DNA from: Pelagibacterium sp.
GTDB lineage: Bacteria; Pseudomonadota; Alphaproteobacteria; Rhizobiales; Devosiaceae
DNA length: 64,000 nt
Assembly (NCBI GenBank): GCA_002723255.1
Contig: PBNW01000078.1
Coordinates: forward strand, 1 to 64,000
Reading direction: 5' to 3'
Part shown: in pieces, positions 1-8,386 of the stretch
Position numbering within the stretch: position 1 is the stretch's first letter
Layout of the letters: each line of letters starts with the position of its first letter
Translations under genes and position numbers: made by a program
The notes under the pieces: model-generated
Told to the model about the DNA's origin: nothing
Databases searched by the model: none
Seen by the model: the letters and a program-made list of their open reading frames with translations, nothing else

Positions 1-1845
1 TATCGCGTCATCGCCGACCATTTGCGTTCGATGTCGTTCCTGATTGCCGACGGCGTGCTGCCGGCCAATGAGGGGCGCGGTTATGTGCTGCGCCGCATCA
101 TGCGCCGTGCCATGCGCCATGCAACACTGTTGGGCACCAACAATGCCACGATCTTCAAGCTCGTGCCGTCCCTGGTGCGCGAGATGGGGCAGGCCTATCC
201 GGACCTCGTTGCGGGCGAGGCGATGATTTCGGAAACGATCCGGCTCGAAGAGGAACGCTTCTTAAAGACGCTCAGCCGCGGGCTGCAGATTCTCGAGGAC
301 GAAAGCGCCGGATTGGGCAAGGGCGATACGCTGGCCGGCGAGACCGCCTTCAAGCTTTACGACACTTATGGCTTCCCGCTCGATCTGACCCAGGATGCGC
401 TGCGGCTGCGGGGTGTTTCGGTCGACCAGACCGGGTTCGATGCGGCCATGGCGCGCCAGAAAGCCGAAGCACGCAAGAACTGGTCGGGATCGGGCGATGC
501 GGCAACGAGCGCGGTGTGGTTTTCGATTGCCGACACGGCCGGGCCCACAGAATTTCTGGGCTATGAGACCGAAGACAGCGACGGCGCAGTCAAGGCGCTG
601 GTCAAGGACGGGGCAAGCGTAGATGCGCTCAATGCGGGAGACGAGGGTTTCATCGTCCTTAACCAGACGCCATTCTACGGCGAAAGCGGCGGGCAGGTGG
701 GAGACACCGGCACGATGGAGAGCGAGGACGGCGCGAAGGTGGTCGTGCTCGATACCACAAAGCAGGCGGGCGGCGTGTTCGCCCATCGCATCAAGGTCGA
801 AGCCGGGACGGTCAAGATCGATGAGGCGCTGACGCTCAAGGTCGCCCATTCCCGCCGAACCGCGATCCGCGCCAACCATTCGGCGACCCACCTTCTGCAC
901 GAGGCGTTGCGCGAAGTGCTGGGCAGCCATGTTGCGCAGAAGGGCTCGTTGGTTTCGCCCGACCGGTTGCGGTTCGACTATTCGCACACCAAGCCGATGA
1001 GCGAAGCGGAGATCGCCGAGGTCGAGCGCATGGCCAATGCCATCGTGCTGCAGAACGCGCCTGTCGAAACGCGGCTGATGGCCGTCGACGATGCGGTCAA
1101 AGCCGGGGCCATGGCGCTGTTTGGCGAAAAATACGGCGACGAGGTGCGCGTGGTCTCCATGGGCACGTCGCTGGATGGAGAAAAGGCGGGCAAGACCTAT
1201 TCGATGGAATTGTGCGGCGGCACGCATGTGCGGCGCACCGGCGACATCGGGCTGGTCAAGATCGTCCAGGAAAGTTCTGTCGCAGCGGGCGTGCGGCGTG
1301 TCGAGGCGCTGACCGCCGATGGCGCACGGGCCTATCTCAACGAGCAGGAAGATCAGCTCAAGACGGTCGCTGCGGCGCTCAAGGTGTCGCCGCGCGATGC
1401 GGTGTCGCGGGTCGAAGCGCTGGTGGAAGAACGGCGGGCACTGGAGCGGCAGGTCGCCGATCTGCGCCAGAAGCTGGCCATGGGCGGCGGCGCTGCCAAT
1501 GGGGCGGCCAGCGAAACGATCAATGGCGTGACCTTTATGGGGCGCGTGGTCGAAGGACTGCAGCCCAAGGATTTGCGCGGGCTCGTCGATCAGGGCAAAA
1601 AGCAGATCGGGTCGGGGATTGTTGTCATCGTGGGCACGACCGAGGATGGCAAGGCCGGCATTTCGGTGGGCGTGAGCGACGATCTTGTGTCGCGTTACAG
1701 CGCCGTCGATCTGGTGCGGATCGGCTCGACGACGCTCGGCGGGCAGGGCGGCGGCGGTCGTCCCGACATGGCGCAGGCCGGTGGCCCCGACGCCTCGCAA
1801 GCCCAGGCGGCGGTTGATGCCATCAAGGCTCATCTGGGCGCCTGA
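1..1845 (+). CDS. alaS: Alanyl-tRNA synthetase, 3' part (5' end outside window)
   Basis: Charges tRNA-Ala with alanine and edits mischarged Ser/Gly in the cytoplasm. The reading frame is open from base 1, and 614 residues are visible. AlaRS is about 880 residues, so roughly 270 N-terminal residues (most of the catalytic core) lie outside the window. Visible parts are the end of the aminoacylation domain, the editing domain with its zinc motif HSATH (codons 877-891) and CGGTH (1213-1227), and the C-terminal DHHA1-type region ending in a glycine-rich segment (about 1730-1770). A symmetrical terminator follows. No internal stop or frameshift is seen. Confidence 0.97.
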   Translation, partial: YRVIADHLRSMSFLIADGVLPANEGRGYVLRRIMRRAMRHATLLGTNNATIFKLVPSLVREMGQAYPDLVAGEAMISETIRLEEERFLKTLSRGLQILEDESAGLGKGDTLAGETAFKLYDTYGFPLDLTQDALRLRGVSVDQTGFDAAMARQKAEARKNWSGSGDAATSAVWFSIADTAGPTEFLGYETEDSDGAVKALVKDGASVDALNAGDEGFIVLNQTPFYGESGGQVGDTGTMESEDGAKVVVLDTTKQAGGVFAHRIKVEAGTVKIDEALTLKVAHSRRTAIRANHSATHLLHEALREVLGSHVAQKGSLVSPDRLRFDYSHTKPMSEAEIAEVERMANAIVLQNAPVETRLMAVDDAVKAGAMALFGEKYGDEVRVVSMGTSLDGEKAGKTYSMELCGGTHVRRTGDIGLVKIVQESSVAAGVRRVEALTADGARAYLNEQEDQLKTVAAALKVSPRDAVSRVEALVEERRALERQVADLRQKLAMGGGAANGAASETINGVTFMGRVVEGLQPKDLRGLVDQGKKQIGSGIVVIVGTTEDGKAGISVGVSDDLVSRYSAVDLVRIGSTTLGGQGGGGRPDMAQAGGPDASQAQAAVDAIKAHLGA

Positions 1846-1864
1846 TCGCCCCTATCAAACGCAT

Positions 1865-1892
1865 AAAAATGGCCCCGTGAGGGGCCATTTTT
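1865..1892. terminator. Bidirectional terminator between alaS and fadL-like gene
   Basis: A perfect 12-bp stem (AAAAATGGCCCC at 1865-1876 with its complement at 1881-1892) closes a GTGA loop. It has T-runs on both strands, so it can end both convergent transcripts. Confidence 0.85.
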
Positions 1893-1918
1893 CTGTCCGG
1901 ACCGTTACCGCGAAACGC

Positions 1919-3040
1919 TCAGAACGACGCCTTGAGGCTGGCGCTGATGGCGAGGACCGAGCCGCGGTCCCAGCTTTCGTTCTGCAGATTGCTGCCGGGC
2001 GCGATTGTCGAATAGGACACGCCGCCGGAGAACTCGACGCTCTCGGAAATGTCGTAGGCCGCGCCCAGGGTTGCGCCCCAACGGTCGGTCTGGGTGCCGT
2101 TTTCCAACACGCCCGCATTGTCGACCGAGGCGGTGCCGCGATCCCATGTAACCGTGCCCAGCACGGTAAGCTCGGGAGTCAGTGCGTGCCCGACCCCGCC
2201 GGTCACCGTCCAGCCATCGCGATAGTTGAGATCGGTGCTGATGGGACCGGCATTTGTACTGACAGCAAGTGTATCGACCACCGACCAATCGACCCATTTG
2301 ACCGAGCCGAGCACGAGCCACCCCGGCGCAACGCCGGTCTGGGCCTTGAGCTCGATCGATTGCGGGGCGGTGACATTGGCGCTGGCCGGGCCGGAGAACG
2401 GGGTGCCGTCCAGGGCCGTGCCATCGAGGTCATAGGAAACGGCGGAATTGTAGATTGCGCTGACGCGCAGGGCGATCTCTTCGATTTCATAGGCAACACC
2501 CAGCCGCCAGCCGGCCGACATGCCGTCGATATCGATGGGGGCCGTAATGCCCAGAGCCGTGGGGACGGTGGCAGTGTAGCTCAATTGCTGGGCCGATATG
2601 CCGCCGATGATGCTGGCAACGCCGGGGCCGACGTCGAGCCCGTAAGCGCAGGTCAGGCCGATGTCATTGGAACTTATGCGCTCGCGCACGGCCTGGCTGG
2701 TGGCGAAGGCATAGGCCCTGTCGCGATCGGTGCCCGAACCGAACGGGTTCTGTGCCGAGACCAGGCATGAGGTGTTGTCGATAATCTCGCCGCTTATGCC
2801 GAAATTGTAGTGAACGCGGCTCGGTGACGAGGACACCGTGGTCCCCGGGTAGCCGGGATTGGTAATGGCGTGATCGATATCGACATAGGTGATCGTGCCT
2901 TTGGCGGCATAGGTCGCCGGATCGAAGATCATGTCCCAGTTGTAGCCATTGGCTTCCAGACCCCCGGCCTGGGCGGAGCCGCCGACGGCCATCAGGCCCA
3001 AAAGGGCAAGTGCATGGGAACGCTTGCGTGGTGCACGCAT
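1919..3040 (-). CDS. OmpP1/FadL-family outer-membrane transport protein
   Basis: Predicted outer-membrane beta-barrel for uptake of hydrophobic substrates such as long-chain fatty acids. The 373-residue product starts with a signal peptide (cleavage probably after SAQA, about residue 25). The rest is aromatic and polar alternating beta-strand sequence, including the family-like segment GMSAGWRLGVAYEIEE and a C-terminal Phe typical of barrel proteins. It is somewhat shorter than E. coli FadL (about 420 mature residues), and substrate specificity cannot be read. The start is supported by GGAGGA just upstream on the minus strand. The 5' UTR contains one arm of a palindromic repeat (3058-3151). 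Confidence 0.8.
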   Translation of the reverse strand: MRAPRKRSHALALLGLMAVGGSAQAGGLEANGYNWDMIFDPATYAAKGTITYVDIDHAITNPGYPGTTVSSSPSRVHYNFGISGEIIDNTSCLVSAQNPFGSGTDRDRAYAFATSQAVRERISSNDIGLTCAYGLDVGPGVASIIGGISAQQLSYTATVPTALGITAPIDIDGMSAGWRLGVAYEIEEIALRVSAIYNSAVSYDLDGTALDGTPFSGPASANVTAPQSIELKAQTGVAPGWLVLGSVKWVDWSVVDTLAVSTNAGPISTDLNYRDGWTVTGGVGHALTPELTVLGTVTWDRGTASVDNAGVLENGTQTDRWGATLGAAYDISESVEFSGGVSYSTIAPGSNLQNESWDRGSVLAISASLKASF

Positions 3041-3057
3041 TGAGTAACTCTCCTCCT

Positions 3058-3151
3058 GGAGCCGTTCGGGATCTGATTGACTCAGATCCTTGGCTCCAAC
3101 CTTTGTTTTGTCGCGTGTCCGAACCGCAAAAACGTCTTGCCGGACATGCGC
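3058..3151 (+). repeat. Palindromic repeat, R-family copy 1
   Basis: Two hairpins in tandem. The first pairs GGATCTGA (3069-3076) with TCAGATCC (3082-3089) around TTGAC and is flanked by GGAGCC/GGCTCC. The second is built around GCGTGTCCG (from 3113) and CGGACATGCGC (from 3141). The same composite recurs at 16472 and 18421. The left edge lies directly against the ribosome-binding site of the fadL-like gene, so the element sits in that gene's 5' UTR on the minus strand. Confidence 0.8.
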
Positions 3152-3332
3152 GGGATTGTCCTGACGCGTCCCTCCAACACGCCGACGCCATAAGCCCTAT
3201 CGTTATCGATAGCGCTATGACGCTTACGTCAACAATCGCTGCGTTCCCCGTCCCGGTCAATTGCCCCGAAGCGGATTTGGTCAAAAATGTGTCACAAATG
3301 CACATCCGCAACAGCGCCGTGCGAGACTGCAG

Positions 3333-3364
3333 GCAAAAGAAAAGCCGCCCCGAGGGGCGGCTTT
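3333..3364 (-). terminator. Terminator of icd
   Basis: An 11-bp perfect stem (3341-3351 with 3354-3364) has a 2-base loop and is followed on the minus strand by TTTTCTTTTG. It lies 27 bases beyond the icd stop. Bases 3152-3332 between this and repeat copy 1 hold no recognisable gene; they probably carry the fadL-like gene's promoter. Confidence 0.85.
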
Positions 3365-3390
3365 GGCAGCTGTGTACGGCTTGATGACGG

Positions 3391-4602
3391 TTACGCCATG
3401 GCCTTTTGCAGGTTGGCGTCGATGGCGTCCAGGAACCCCATTGTGGTGAGCCAGGGCTGATCAGGGCCAACCAGAAGCGCCAGATCCTTGGTCATCTTGC
3501 CCTGTTCGATCGTGTCGACGGTGACCTTTTCGAGCGTGGCGGCGAAGGTTGCCAGTTCGTCATTGCCGTCGAGCTTGGCGCGGTGGGCAAGGCCACGGGT
3601 CCAGGCAAAGATCGAGGCCGTGGAATTGGTCGAGGTTTCCTTGCCCTGCTGGTGCTGGCGGTAGTGACGGGTCACGGTGCCGTGGGCCGCTTCGGCTTCG
3701 ACGGTCTGCCCATCGGGGGTCATGAGAACCGAGGTCATCAGGCCGAGCGAGCCAAAGCCCTGGGCGACGATGTCGGACTGCACGTCGCCATCATAGTTCT
3801 TGCAGGCCCAGACGTAACCGCCGGACCATTTGAGGGCCGCTGCAACCATGTCGTCGATCAGGCGGTGCTCGTACCAGATCTTCTTGGCTTCGTATTTTTC
3901 CTTGAACTCGGCCTGGAAGACTTCCTCGAAGATATCCTTGAAGCGGCCGTCATAGACCTTGAGGATGGTGTTCTTGGTCGAGAGATAGCAGGGGACGCCG
4001 CGCTGGAGGGCATAGTTGAGCGAAGCGCGGGCGAAGTCGCGGATCGACTCGTCGAGGTTATACATGGCCATGGCCACGCCCGAGGAGGGAGCGTCGAACA
4101 CTTCATGCTCGATTTCCTGTCCGTCTTCGCCAACGAACTTGATGGAGAGCTTGCCTTTGCCGGGGAATCTGAAATCGGTGGCGCGGTACTGATCGCCATA
4201 GGCGTGACGGCCGACGATGATGGGCTGGGTCCAGCCGGGGACGAGGCGCGGCACGTTCTTGCAGATGATGGGTTCGCGGAAGATCACCCCGCCCAGGATG
4301 TTGCGGATGGTGCCGTTGGGCGAGCGCCACATCTTCTTGAGGCCGAATTCCTCGACACGGCCCTCATCGGGGGTGATTGTGGCGCATTTGACGCCGACGC
4401 CGTGCTTCTTGATGGCGTTGGCAGCGTCGACGGTGATCTGGTCGTCGGTTTCGTCGCGCTTCTGAACGCTGAGATCGTAATATTCAAGATCGATGTCGAG
4501 ATAGGGGTGGATCAGCTTGTCTTTGATGGCCTGCCAGATGATGCGTGTCATCTCGTCGCCGTCAAGTTCGACGACGGGATTGGCGACTTTGATCTTGCTC
4601 AT
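3391..4602 (-). CDS. icd: NADP-dependent isocitrate dehydrogenase (homodimeric type)
   Basis: Oxidatively decarboxylates isocitrate to 2-oxoglutarate with NADP in the TCA cycle. The 403-residue product belongs to the homodimeric subfamily shared with eukaryotic IDH1/2, not the E. coli type. Recognisable stretches are [14 protein letters not shown] near the N-terminus, the substrate-loop region SPNGTIRN, and [12 protein letters not shown] / [10 protein letters not shown], which carry metal-binding aspartates. The ATG at 4602 is preferred over an upstream in-frame ATG because GAGGAG lies at the right distance and MSKIKV matches the family N-terminus. The gene is monocistronic, with its own terminator. 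Confidence 0.96.
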   Translation of the reverse strand: MSKIKVANPVVELDGDEMTRIIWQAIKDKLIHPYLDIDLEYYDLSVQKRDETDDQITVDAANAIKKHGVGVKCATITPDEGRVEEFGLKKMWRSPNGTIRNILGGVIFREPIICKNVPRLVPGWTQPIIVGRHAYGDQYRATDFRFPGKGKLSIKFVGEDGQEIEHEVFDAPSSGVAMAMYNLDESIRDFARASLNYALQRGVPCYLSTKNTILKVYDGRFKDIFEEVFQAEFKEKYEAKKIWYEHRLIDDMVAAALKWSGGYVWACKNYDGDVQSDIVAQGFGSLGLMTSVLMTPDGQTVEAEAAHGTVTRHYRQHQQGKETSTNSTASIFAWTRGLAHRAKLDGNDELATFAATLEKVTVDTIEQGKMTKDLALLVGPDQPWLTTMGFLDAIDANLQKAMA

Positions 4603-4749
4603 ATATGTGTGCTCCTCGCGCGCAAAAACCCGGTTCGGCCAGCACGGGCCAGCCAAAGTTCGCGGTCCCTATAGCAGAGCATTGGAAAGGCGCAAAGTGT
4701 CTCGCCGCGAAGGGGACTTGCCGAGCGGGGGTGGCACGGAGGTGAATAG

Positions 4750-4783
4750 TATAGTGTATTTACACATGTGTAATTACACTATA
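4750..4783. promoter_or_regulatory. 34-bp near-perfect palindrome, likely MarR operator
   Basis: The left half TATAGTGTATTTACACA (4750-4766) pairs with the right half TGTGTAATTACACTATA (4767-4783), with a single mismatched base pair. It ends 10 bases before the MarR start codon, so it must overlap the promoter or leader. The site is longer than a usual 16-20 bp MarR site and could hold two dimers. Binding is inferred from position and symmetry. Confidence 0.75.
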
Positions 4784-4793
4784 GGTTGCCGCC

Positions 4794-5234
4794 ATGACCT
4801 TTGCCTTTTTCGATTGCCTCGTGCTCAACACCGTCATGGCGGCGCGGGCGCTGACGCGCCGGTACGACAAGGTGCTCCGGCCTTTTGAAATTTCGGTTGT
4901 CCAGTTTACCGTCCTTATGACGGTTCGGAACTCGCCGCGCATGTCGGTCAATTCGATGGCGGCACGAATTTCGATGGATCGGACGACGCTGCTGCGCAAT
5001 CTCGAGCCACTCGCCAAACGCGGGCTCGTCGTCGCGGGACGCCCGGAAAAGGGCAATATCCGACACTATGAACTCACCGGGAAGGGCGCGGCGCTGCTTG
5101 ACGACATCCTGCCGCTCTGGCGGGAGTCGCAGGTCGAATTGAGGGCGCTGGTGGCCGAGCCGGGGGCTGAGGATTTCCTTGGCGGGTTGCGTGCCCTTAC
5201 CGCTGGTGAGGCTCGCGAGCACGCGGACGCCTGA
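4794..5234 (+). CDS. MarR-family transcriptional regulator
   Basis: Cytoplasmic winged-helix dimer of 146 residues. The N-terminal helices (CLVLNTVMAARALTRRYD) match the MarR dimerisation region. The recognition helix lies around SVNSMAARISMDRTTLLRNL, and the wing around GRPEKGNIRHYELTGKG. It lies 46 bases upstream of a FabF-type synthase on the same strand, so it may control that gene as well as itself. The regulatory target and ligand are unknown. The 34-bp palindrome just upstream is the probable operator. The ribosome-binding site is poor, and a downstream ATG at residue 15 would remove conserved helix residues, so the first ATG is kept. Confidence 0.9.
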   Translation: MTFAFFDCLVLNTVMAARALTRRYDKVLRPFEISVVQFTVLMTVRNSPRMSVNSMAARISMDRTTLLRNLEPLAKRGLVVAGRPEKGNIRHYELTGKGAALLDDILPLWRESQVELRALVAEPGAEDFLGGLRALTAGEAREHADA

Positions 5235-5280
5235 AGGCCCGGACGGCATATCAATCCAGAACCATTGATGGAGACTTTCG

Positions 5281-6552
5281 ATGCAAAGCGATGATCCGGT
5301 TGTTGTAACCGGGATGGGTGTGGTGTCGCCGCTTGGGGTGGGCGTTGCGACCAACTGGGAGCGGCTTATTGCCGGCAAGAGCGGGGTCGTGCGCAACGAT
5401 CGCTTCGATACGACGGGGTTTGCCTCCCACATCGCCGGGCTGGTTCCCGACAAGACCAATGATCCCCAAGGGTTCGATCCAGCCGAATGGATCGAGCCCA
5501 AGGAAATCAAGAAGATGGATCTTTTCATCCAGTATGGGCTTGCCGCAGCGGCGCAGGCGCTCGATCAGGCCGGCTGGCACCCCCAGGACGATGCAGGGCA
5601 GCAGGCAACGGCAACGATCATCGCTTCGGGAGTGGGCGGGGAGCCGGTGATGGCGCAGGCGGCGCGCACCATTGCCGAAAAGGGGCCGCGGCGGCTCTCG
5701 CCATTCACCGTGCCCTCGTTCCTGGCCAATATGGCGGCGGGCTGGATTTCCATTGTGCATGGGTTTCGTGGGCCGATCGGTACGCCGGTTACGGCGTGCG
5801 CGGCGTCGGCCCAGGCGATCGGCGATGGCATGCGGCTGATCCTGACCGGTGAAGCCGAAGTTGCCGTGGTGGGTGGGGCCGAAGGATCGGTCGATCCCAT
5901 ATCAATTGGCGGGTTCGGCGCGTCGCGCGCTTTGACCTCATCCTATAATGACGAGCCGCACAAGGCCTCGCGGCCGTTCGACAAGGGGCATTCGGGGTTC
6001 GTGCTGGCCGAGGGGGCAGCGGTGCTGGTGATCGAAAAGCTCAGTCACGCCAGGGCGCGCGGGGCCGTGCCGCTTGCGGTCGTGGCGGGATATGGCACGT
6101 CGGCCGACGCCTATCATTTGACGGCGGGATCGCCGGATGGGGCTGGGGCTCAAGTGGCGATGCGCAAAGCACTGGCCATGGCGGGCATTTCTCCCGATGC
6201 CGTGGGCTATGTCAACGCGCATGCGACCGCCACGCCGGTGGGCGATGCGGCGGAATTGGCCGGCATTGGTGCGGTGTTCGGCGATCGGGGCAAGTCGCTG
6301 GCGATTTCGTCTACAAAATCGTCGACCGGGCATCTTCTCGGCGCGGCAGGGGGCATCGAGGCGATGTTCTCGGTGATGGCGCTGCGCGAAAACACGCTGC
6401 CTGCCACGATCAATCTCGACGATCCGGTGCCCGAGGGCGGGGACTTCGAGCTCGTGCCCAATACGCCGATCGCCAGGGAAGTGGACTATGTCATGTCCAA
6501 CTCGTTCGGGTTCGGCGGGATCAACGCGACGCTGGTGTTCGGGCGGGCCTGA
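5281..6552 (+). CDS. Beta-ketoacyl-ACP synthase II family (FabF-like)
   Basis: Decarboxylating Claisen condensation of acyl-ACP with malonyl-ACP in fatty-acid elongation. The 423-residue protein has the complete KAS active site: Cys173 (in TACAASAQ), His314 (in NAHATATPVGD) and His351 (in SSTGHLLGAAGG), with Lys346. The start has GGAG upstream. It stands alone with a MarR regulator and has no acpP or fabG neighbour, so it is probably a regulated paralogue and not the housekeeping fabF. Its role could be a special acyl chain or lipid adjustment. The last 32 bases overlap the convergent tfoX-like gene. Confidence 0.9.
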   Translation: MQSDDPVVVTGMGVVSPLGVGVATNWERLIAGKSGVVRNDRFDTTGFASHIAGLVPDKTNDPQGFDPAEWIEPKEIKKMDLFIQYGLAAAAQALDQAGWHPQDDAGQQATATIIASGVGGEPVMAQAARTIAEKGPRRLSPFTVPSFLANMAAGWISIVHGFRGPIGTPVTACAASAQAIGDGMRLILTGEAEVAVVGGAEGSVDPISIGGFGASRALTSSYNDEPHKASRPFDKGHSGFVLAEGAAVLVIEKLSHARARGAVPLAVVAGYGTSADAYHLTAGSPDGAGAQVAMRKALAMAGISPDAVGYVNAHATATPVGDAAELAGIGAVFGDRGKSLAISSTKSSTGHLLGAAGGIEAMFSVMALRENTLPATINLDDPVPEGGDFELVPNTPIAREVDYVMSNSFGFGGINATLVFGRA

Positions 6553-6889
6553 CCTGTTTGGGCGGCAGGGTGGCCGTAAACGCCAGGCAGCGGTCGACCC
6601 ATTGGGCGAGACCGCTGTCGGGTTCGAGCACGTCGCCATCGACTTCAACAAAGCCCGACATGGTCTTGGTGCCCATGGTCATGGGCTGGCAGCCGGGAAG
6701 GGTAAGAGCGTCCTCATAGCCGTCCTTGCCGACGCGGGCGAGCAGGGCTCCGTTTTTCATGATGCCGCAAACCATGTTGCCGTCGAGCATGAAGCAGCGT
6801 CCGCCGAACATCTTTTGTTCGGTGATGCCGGGAATGGGGGCAAGGCGCTCGCGGATTCGGTCTGAGAGGGCGTCGGCGATGTGGCTCAT
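6521..6889 (-). CDS. TfoX/Sxy N-terminal domain protein
   Basis: Small 122-residue cytoplasmic protein with the TfoX N-domain signature GITEQKMFGGRCFMLDGNM and the core GALLARVGKDGYEDAL. It has no TfoX C-terminal domain. In gamma-proteobacteria full-length TfoX/Sxy promotes competence gene expression; the role of the alphaproteobacterial one-domain forms is not known. The start codon follows directly after the stop of the GFA gene (TAG then ATG), so it is the last gene of a three-gene operon. Its 3' end overlaps fabF by 32 bases. Confidence 0.85.
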   Translation of the reverse strand: MSHIADALSDRIRERLAPIPGITEQKMFGGRCFMLDGNMVCGIMKNGALLARVGKDGYEDALTLPGCQPMTMGTKTMSGFVEVDGDVLEPDSGLAQWVDRCLAFTATLPPKQVRPARTPASR

Positions 6890-7288
6890 CTACATTCTTT
6901 CATGGGCCTCAATACCGGGGAGTTCAGGGTCCCATTGCGGGCGCTGTCCGGCATAAAGCACCATTGCGGGATTGAACCAGTCGGAATTGTCGAAGGCGCC
7001 GATGGCGATGCCGATCACGCCGGGAGCCGTGTTGCGTTCGGAAAACAGGGTGGAGCCGCAGGTTGGGCAGAACGAGCGGCGGCGTTCGCTGCCACTATCG
7101 GCAACGTTTTCGAACACGGCCGGTTGTCCGCTGACCGTCAGATCATCTGTCTTGAAGAATGCCTGAACGATGTGCCCGGTGCCGGTGAGCCGCCGGCAAT
7201 CCTCGCAATGGCACTGGGCCATGCGGATGGGCGGTTCGGCGACCGTAAAGCTGATGGCTCCGCACAGGCAGCGGCCGGTTGCAAACAT
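6890..7288 (-). CDS. GFA-family (glutathione-dependent formaldehyde-activating enzyme fold) protein, copy 1
   Basis: A 132-residue zinc-binding protein of the GFA/Mss4-like fold. All cysteine clusters of the family are present: CLCG near residue 7, CHCEDC about 25 residues on, and CPTCG in the second half, giving two zinc sites. Family members were first linked to S-hydroxymethyl-glutathione formation, but most have no proven activity. The ATG at 7288 overlaps the stop of the upstream GFA gene by one base (TGATG) and has GGAGG 6 bases upstream, so it is chosen over a longer reading frame. Confidence 0.88.
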   Translation of the reverse strand: MFATGRCLCGAISFTVAEPPIRMAQCHCEDCRRLTGTGHIVQAFFKTDDLTVSGQPAVFENVADSGSERRRSFCPTCGSTLFSERNTAPGVIGIAIGAFDNSDWFNPAMVLYAGQRPQWDPELPGIEAHERM

Positions 7289-7719
7289 CAAAATCCTCCG
7301 TTGTCGCGATAGGTGTCGTAGTGTGGGAGCGTCTCGTCGAGGGTGTCCCAATCGAGATGGGTGCGCGAGAAAATCGCCTGACTGGGCGAAAACCAATCGG
7401 GTCGGTCGAACAGGCCGGCGGGAACCAGAGCCAAAAGCGGCGCACGGGCTGTTCTGGCAAAAAGGGGCGTTCCACATTGGGGGCAGAAATAGCGGGTGAT
7501 CTCAGACCCGGAAGCGGCCTGGCGGGTATGGCCCTTGGTCTTGCCCGAAACGGCAACTGAATCGGTCGACATCAAGACGACGGCAGAGTGGCCCGTGCCG
7601 GTCGATTTGCGGCAATCGAGGCAGGAGCAGACCAGCATGGAGCGGACAGGCCCCTCGATCCGAAGGCTTACGGCGCCGCAGGCGCAACTGGCGGTTTCAT
7701 CGAGGCTGAGTGTTGGCAT
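7288..7719 (-). CDS. GFA-family protein, copy 2
   Basis: Second GFA-fold zinc protein (143 residues from the chosen start). It has the same cysteine pattern: CACG, CSCLDC and CPQCG. It heads the operon GFA-GFA-tfoX. The start is uncertain: the ATG at 7719 leaves about 10 residues before the first Cys motif, as in relatives, while an in-frame ATG at 7782 would add 21 residues that do not resemble the family. The two copies have diverged clearly, so this is an old duplication and not a recent one. Confidence 0.82.
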   Translation of the reverse strand: MPTLSLDETASCACGAVSLRIEGPVRSMLVCSCLDCRKSTGTGHSAVVLMSTDSVAVSGKTKGHTRQAASGSEITRYFCPQCGTPLFARTARAPLLALVPAGLFDRPDWFSPSQAIFSRTHLDWDTLDETLPHYDTYRDNGGF

Positions 7720-7822
7720 CGGCGAAAGCTGGCACGAGCACGCTGACAAATCCAGCGCTATTGTTGCCATTGCGACCGGCAAGCATTAGTGCCTCAGCCT
7801 TCAACAAACGAGCGCCGGGCTA

Positions 7823-8386
7823 ATGACTTTTTTCGCAATAGAAACCGAGAGGCTGATGCTGCGCAAATTCGCACCGTCAGATGCCGAAGCGACAGCCGCC
7901 TATCAGGGGCTGCCCGAAGTCGCACGCTACTGCATGTGGGAGCCGCGCTCGCTCGATCGCGTTCGTGAGCTGATCCCGCGCTGGATCGCCATGGATGGAA
8001 CGGGCGAGAACAGCGAAGGCATTCAATATGCGGCCGTGCTCAAGGCGAGCGGAGCGCTGATCGGGGATGTGGTGCTGATGTTTGAGGATCGCGCAGCGCG
8101 GCAGGGGCAGATCGGCTATGTCATGAGCCCCCAATTTCAGGGCCAGGGCTATACGACCGAGGCGATGGAAGCGGTGCTGGCGGTGGGTTTTGAGCAGGTG
8201 GGCCTTCACAGGATTTCGGCGCGGTGCGATGCGCGCAACAGCGCCTCGTGGCGGGTTATGGAAAAGCTGGGCATGCGGCGGGAAGCGCATTTTCGCGAGC
8301 ATGCGATCTTCAAGGGTGAGTGGGACGAGGAATTGGTTTACGCCATTCTCGAAGACGAATGGCGCGCGGCGCGGAAGGCAAACTGA
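7823..8386 (+). CDS. GNAT acetyltransferase, RimJ/RimL type
   Basis: N-acetyltransferase of 187 residues using acetyl-CoA. The N-terminal ETERLMLRKFAPSDA is the RimJ/RimL-like entry strand. The acetyl-CoA loop is in GYVMSPQFQGQGYTTEA, and ISARCDARNSASWRVMEKLGM is the classic C-terminal block. Members acetylate ribosomal proteins or other amines; the substrate here cannot be told. The stop overlaps the start of trmJ by one base (TGATG), so the two are translationally coupled. Confidence 0.88.
   Translation: MTFFAIETERLMLRKFAPSDAEATAAYQGLPEVARYCMWEPRSLDRVRELIPRWIAMDGTGENSEGIQYAAVLKASGALIGDVVLMFEDRAARQGQIGYVMSPQFQGQGYTTEAMEAVLAVGFEQVGLHRISARCDARNSASWRVMEKLGMRREAHFREHAIFKGEWDEELVYAILEDEWRAARKAN

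Noticed and set aside
262-1833. Long minus-strand open frame opposite alaS
   Set aside because: Antisense shadow of a conserved gene in high-GC DNA; no recognisable protein and no ribosome-binding site.
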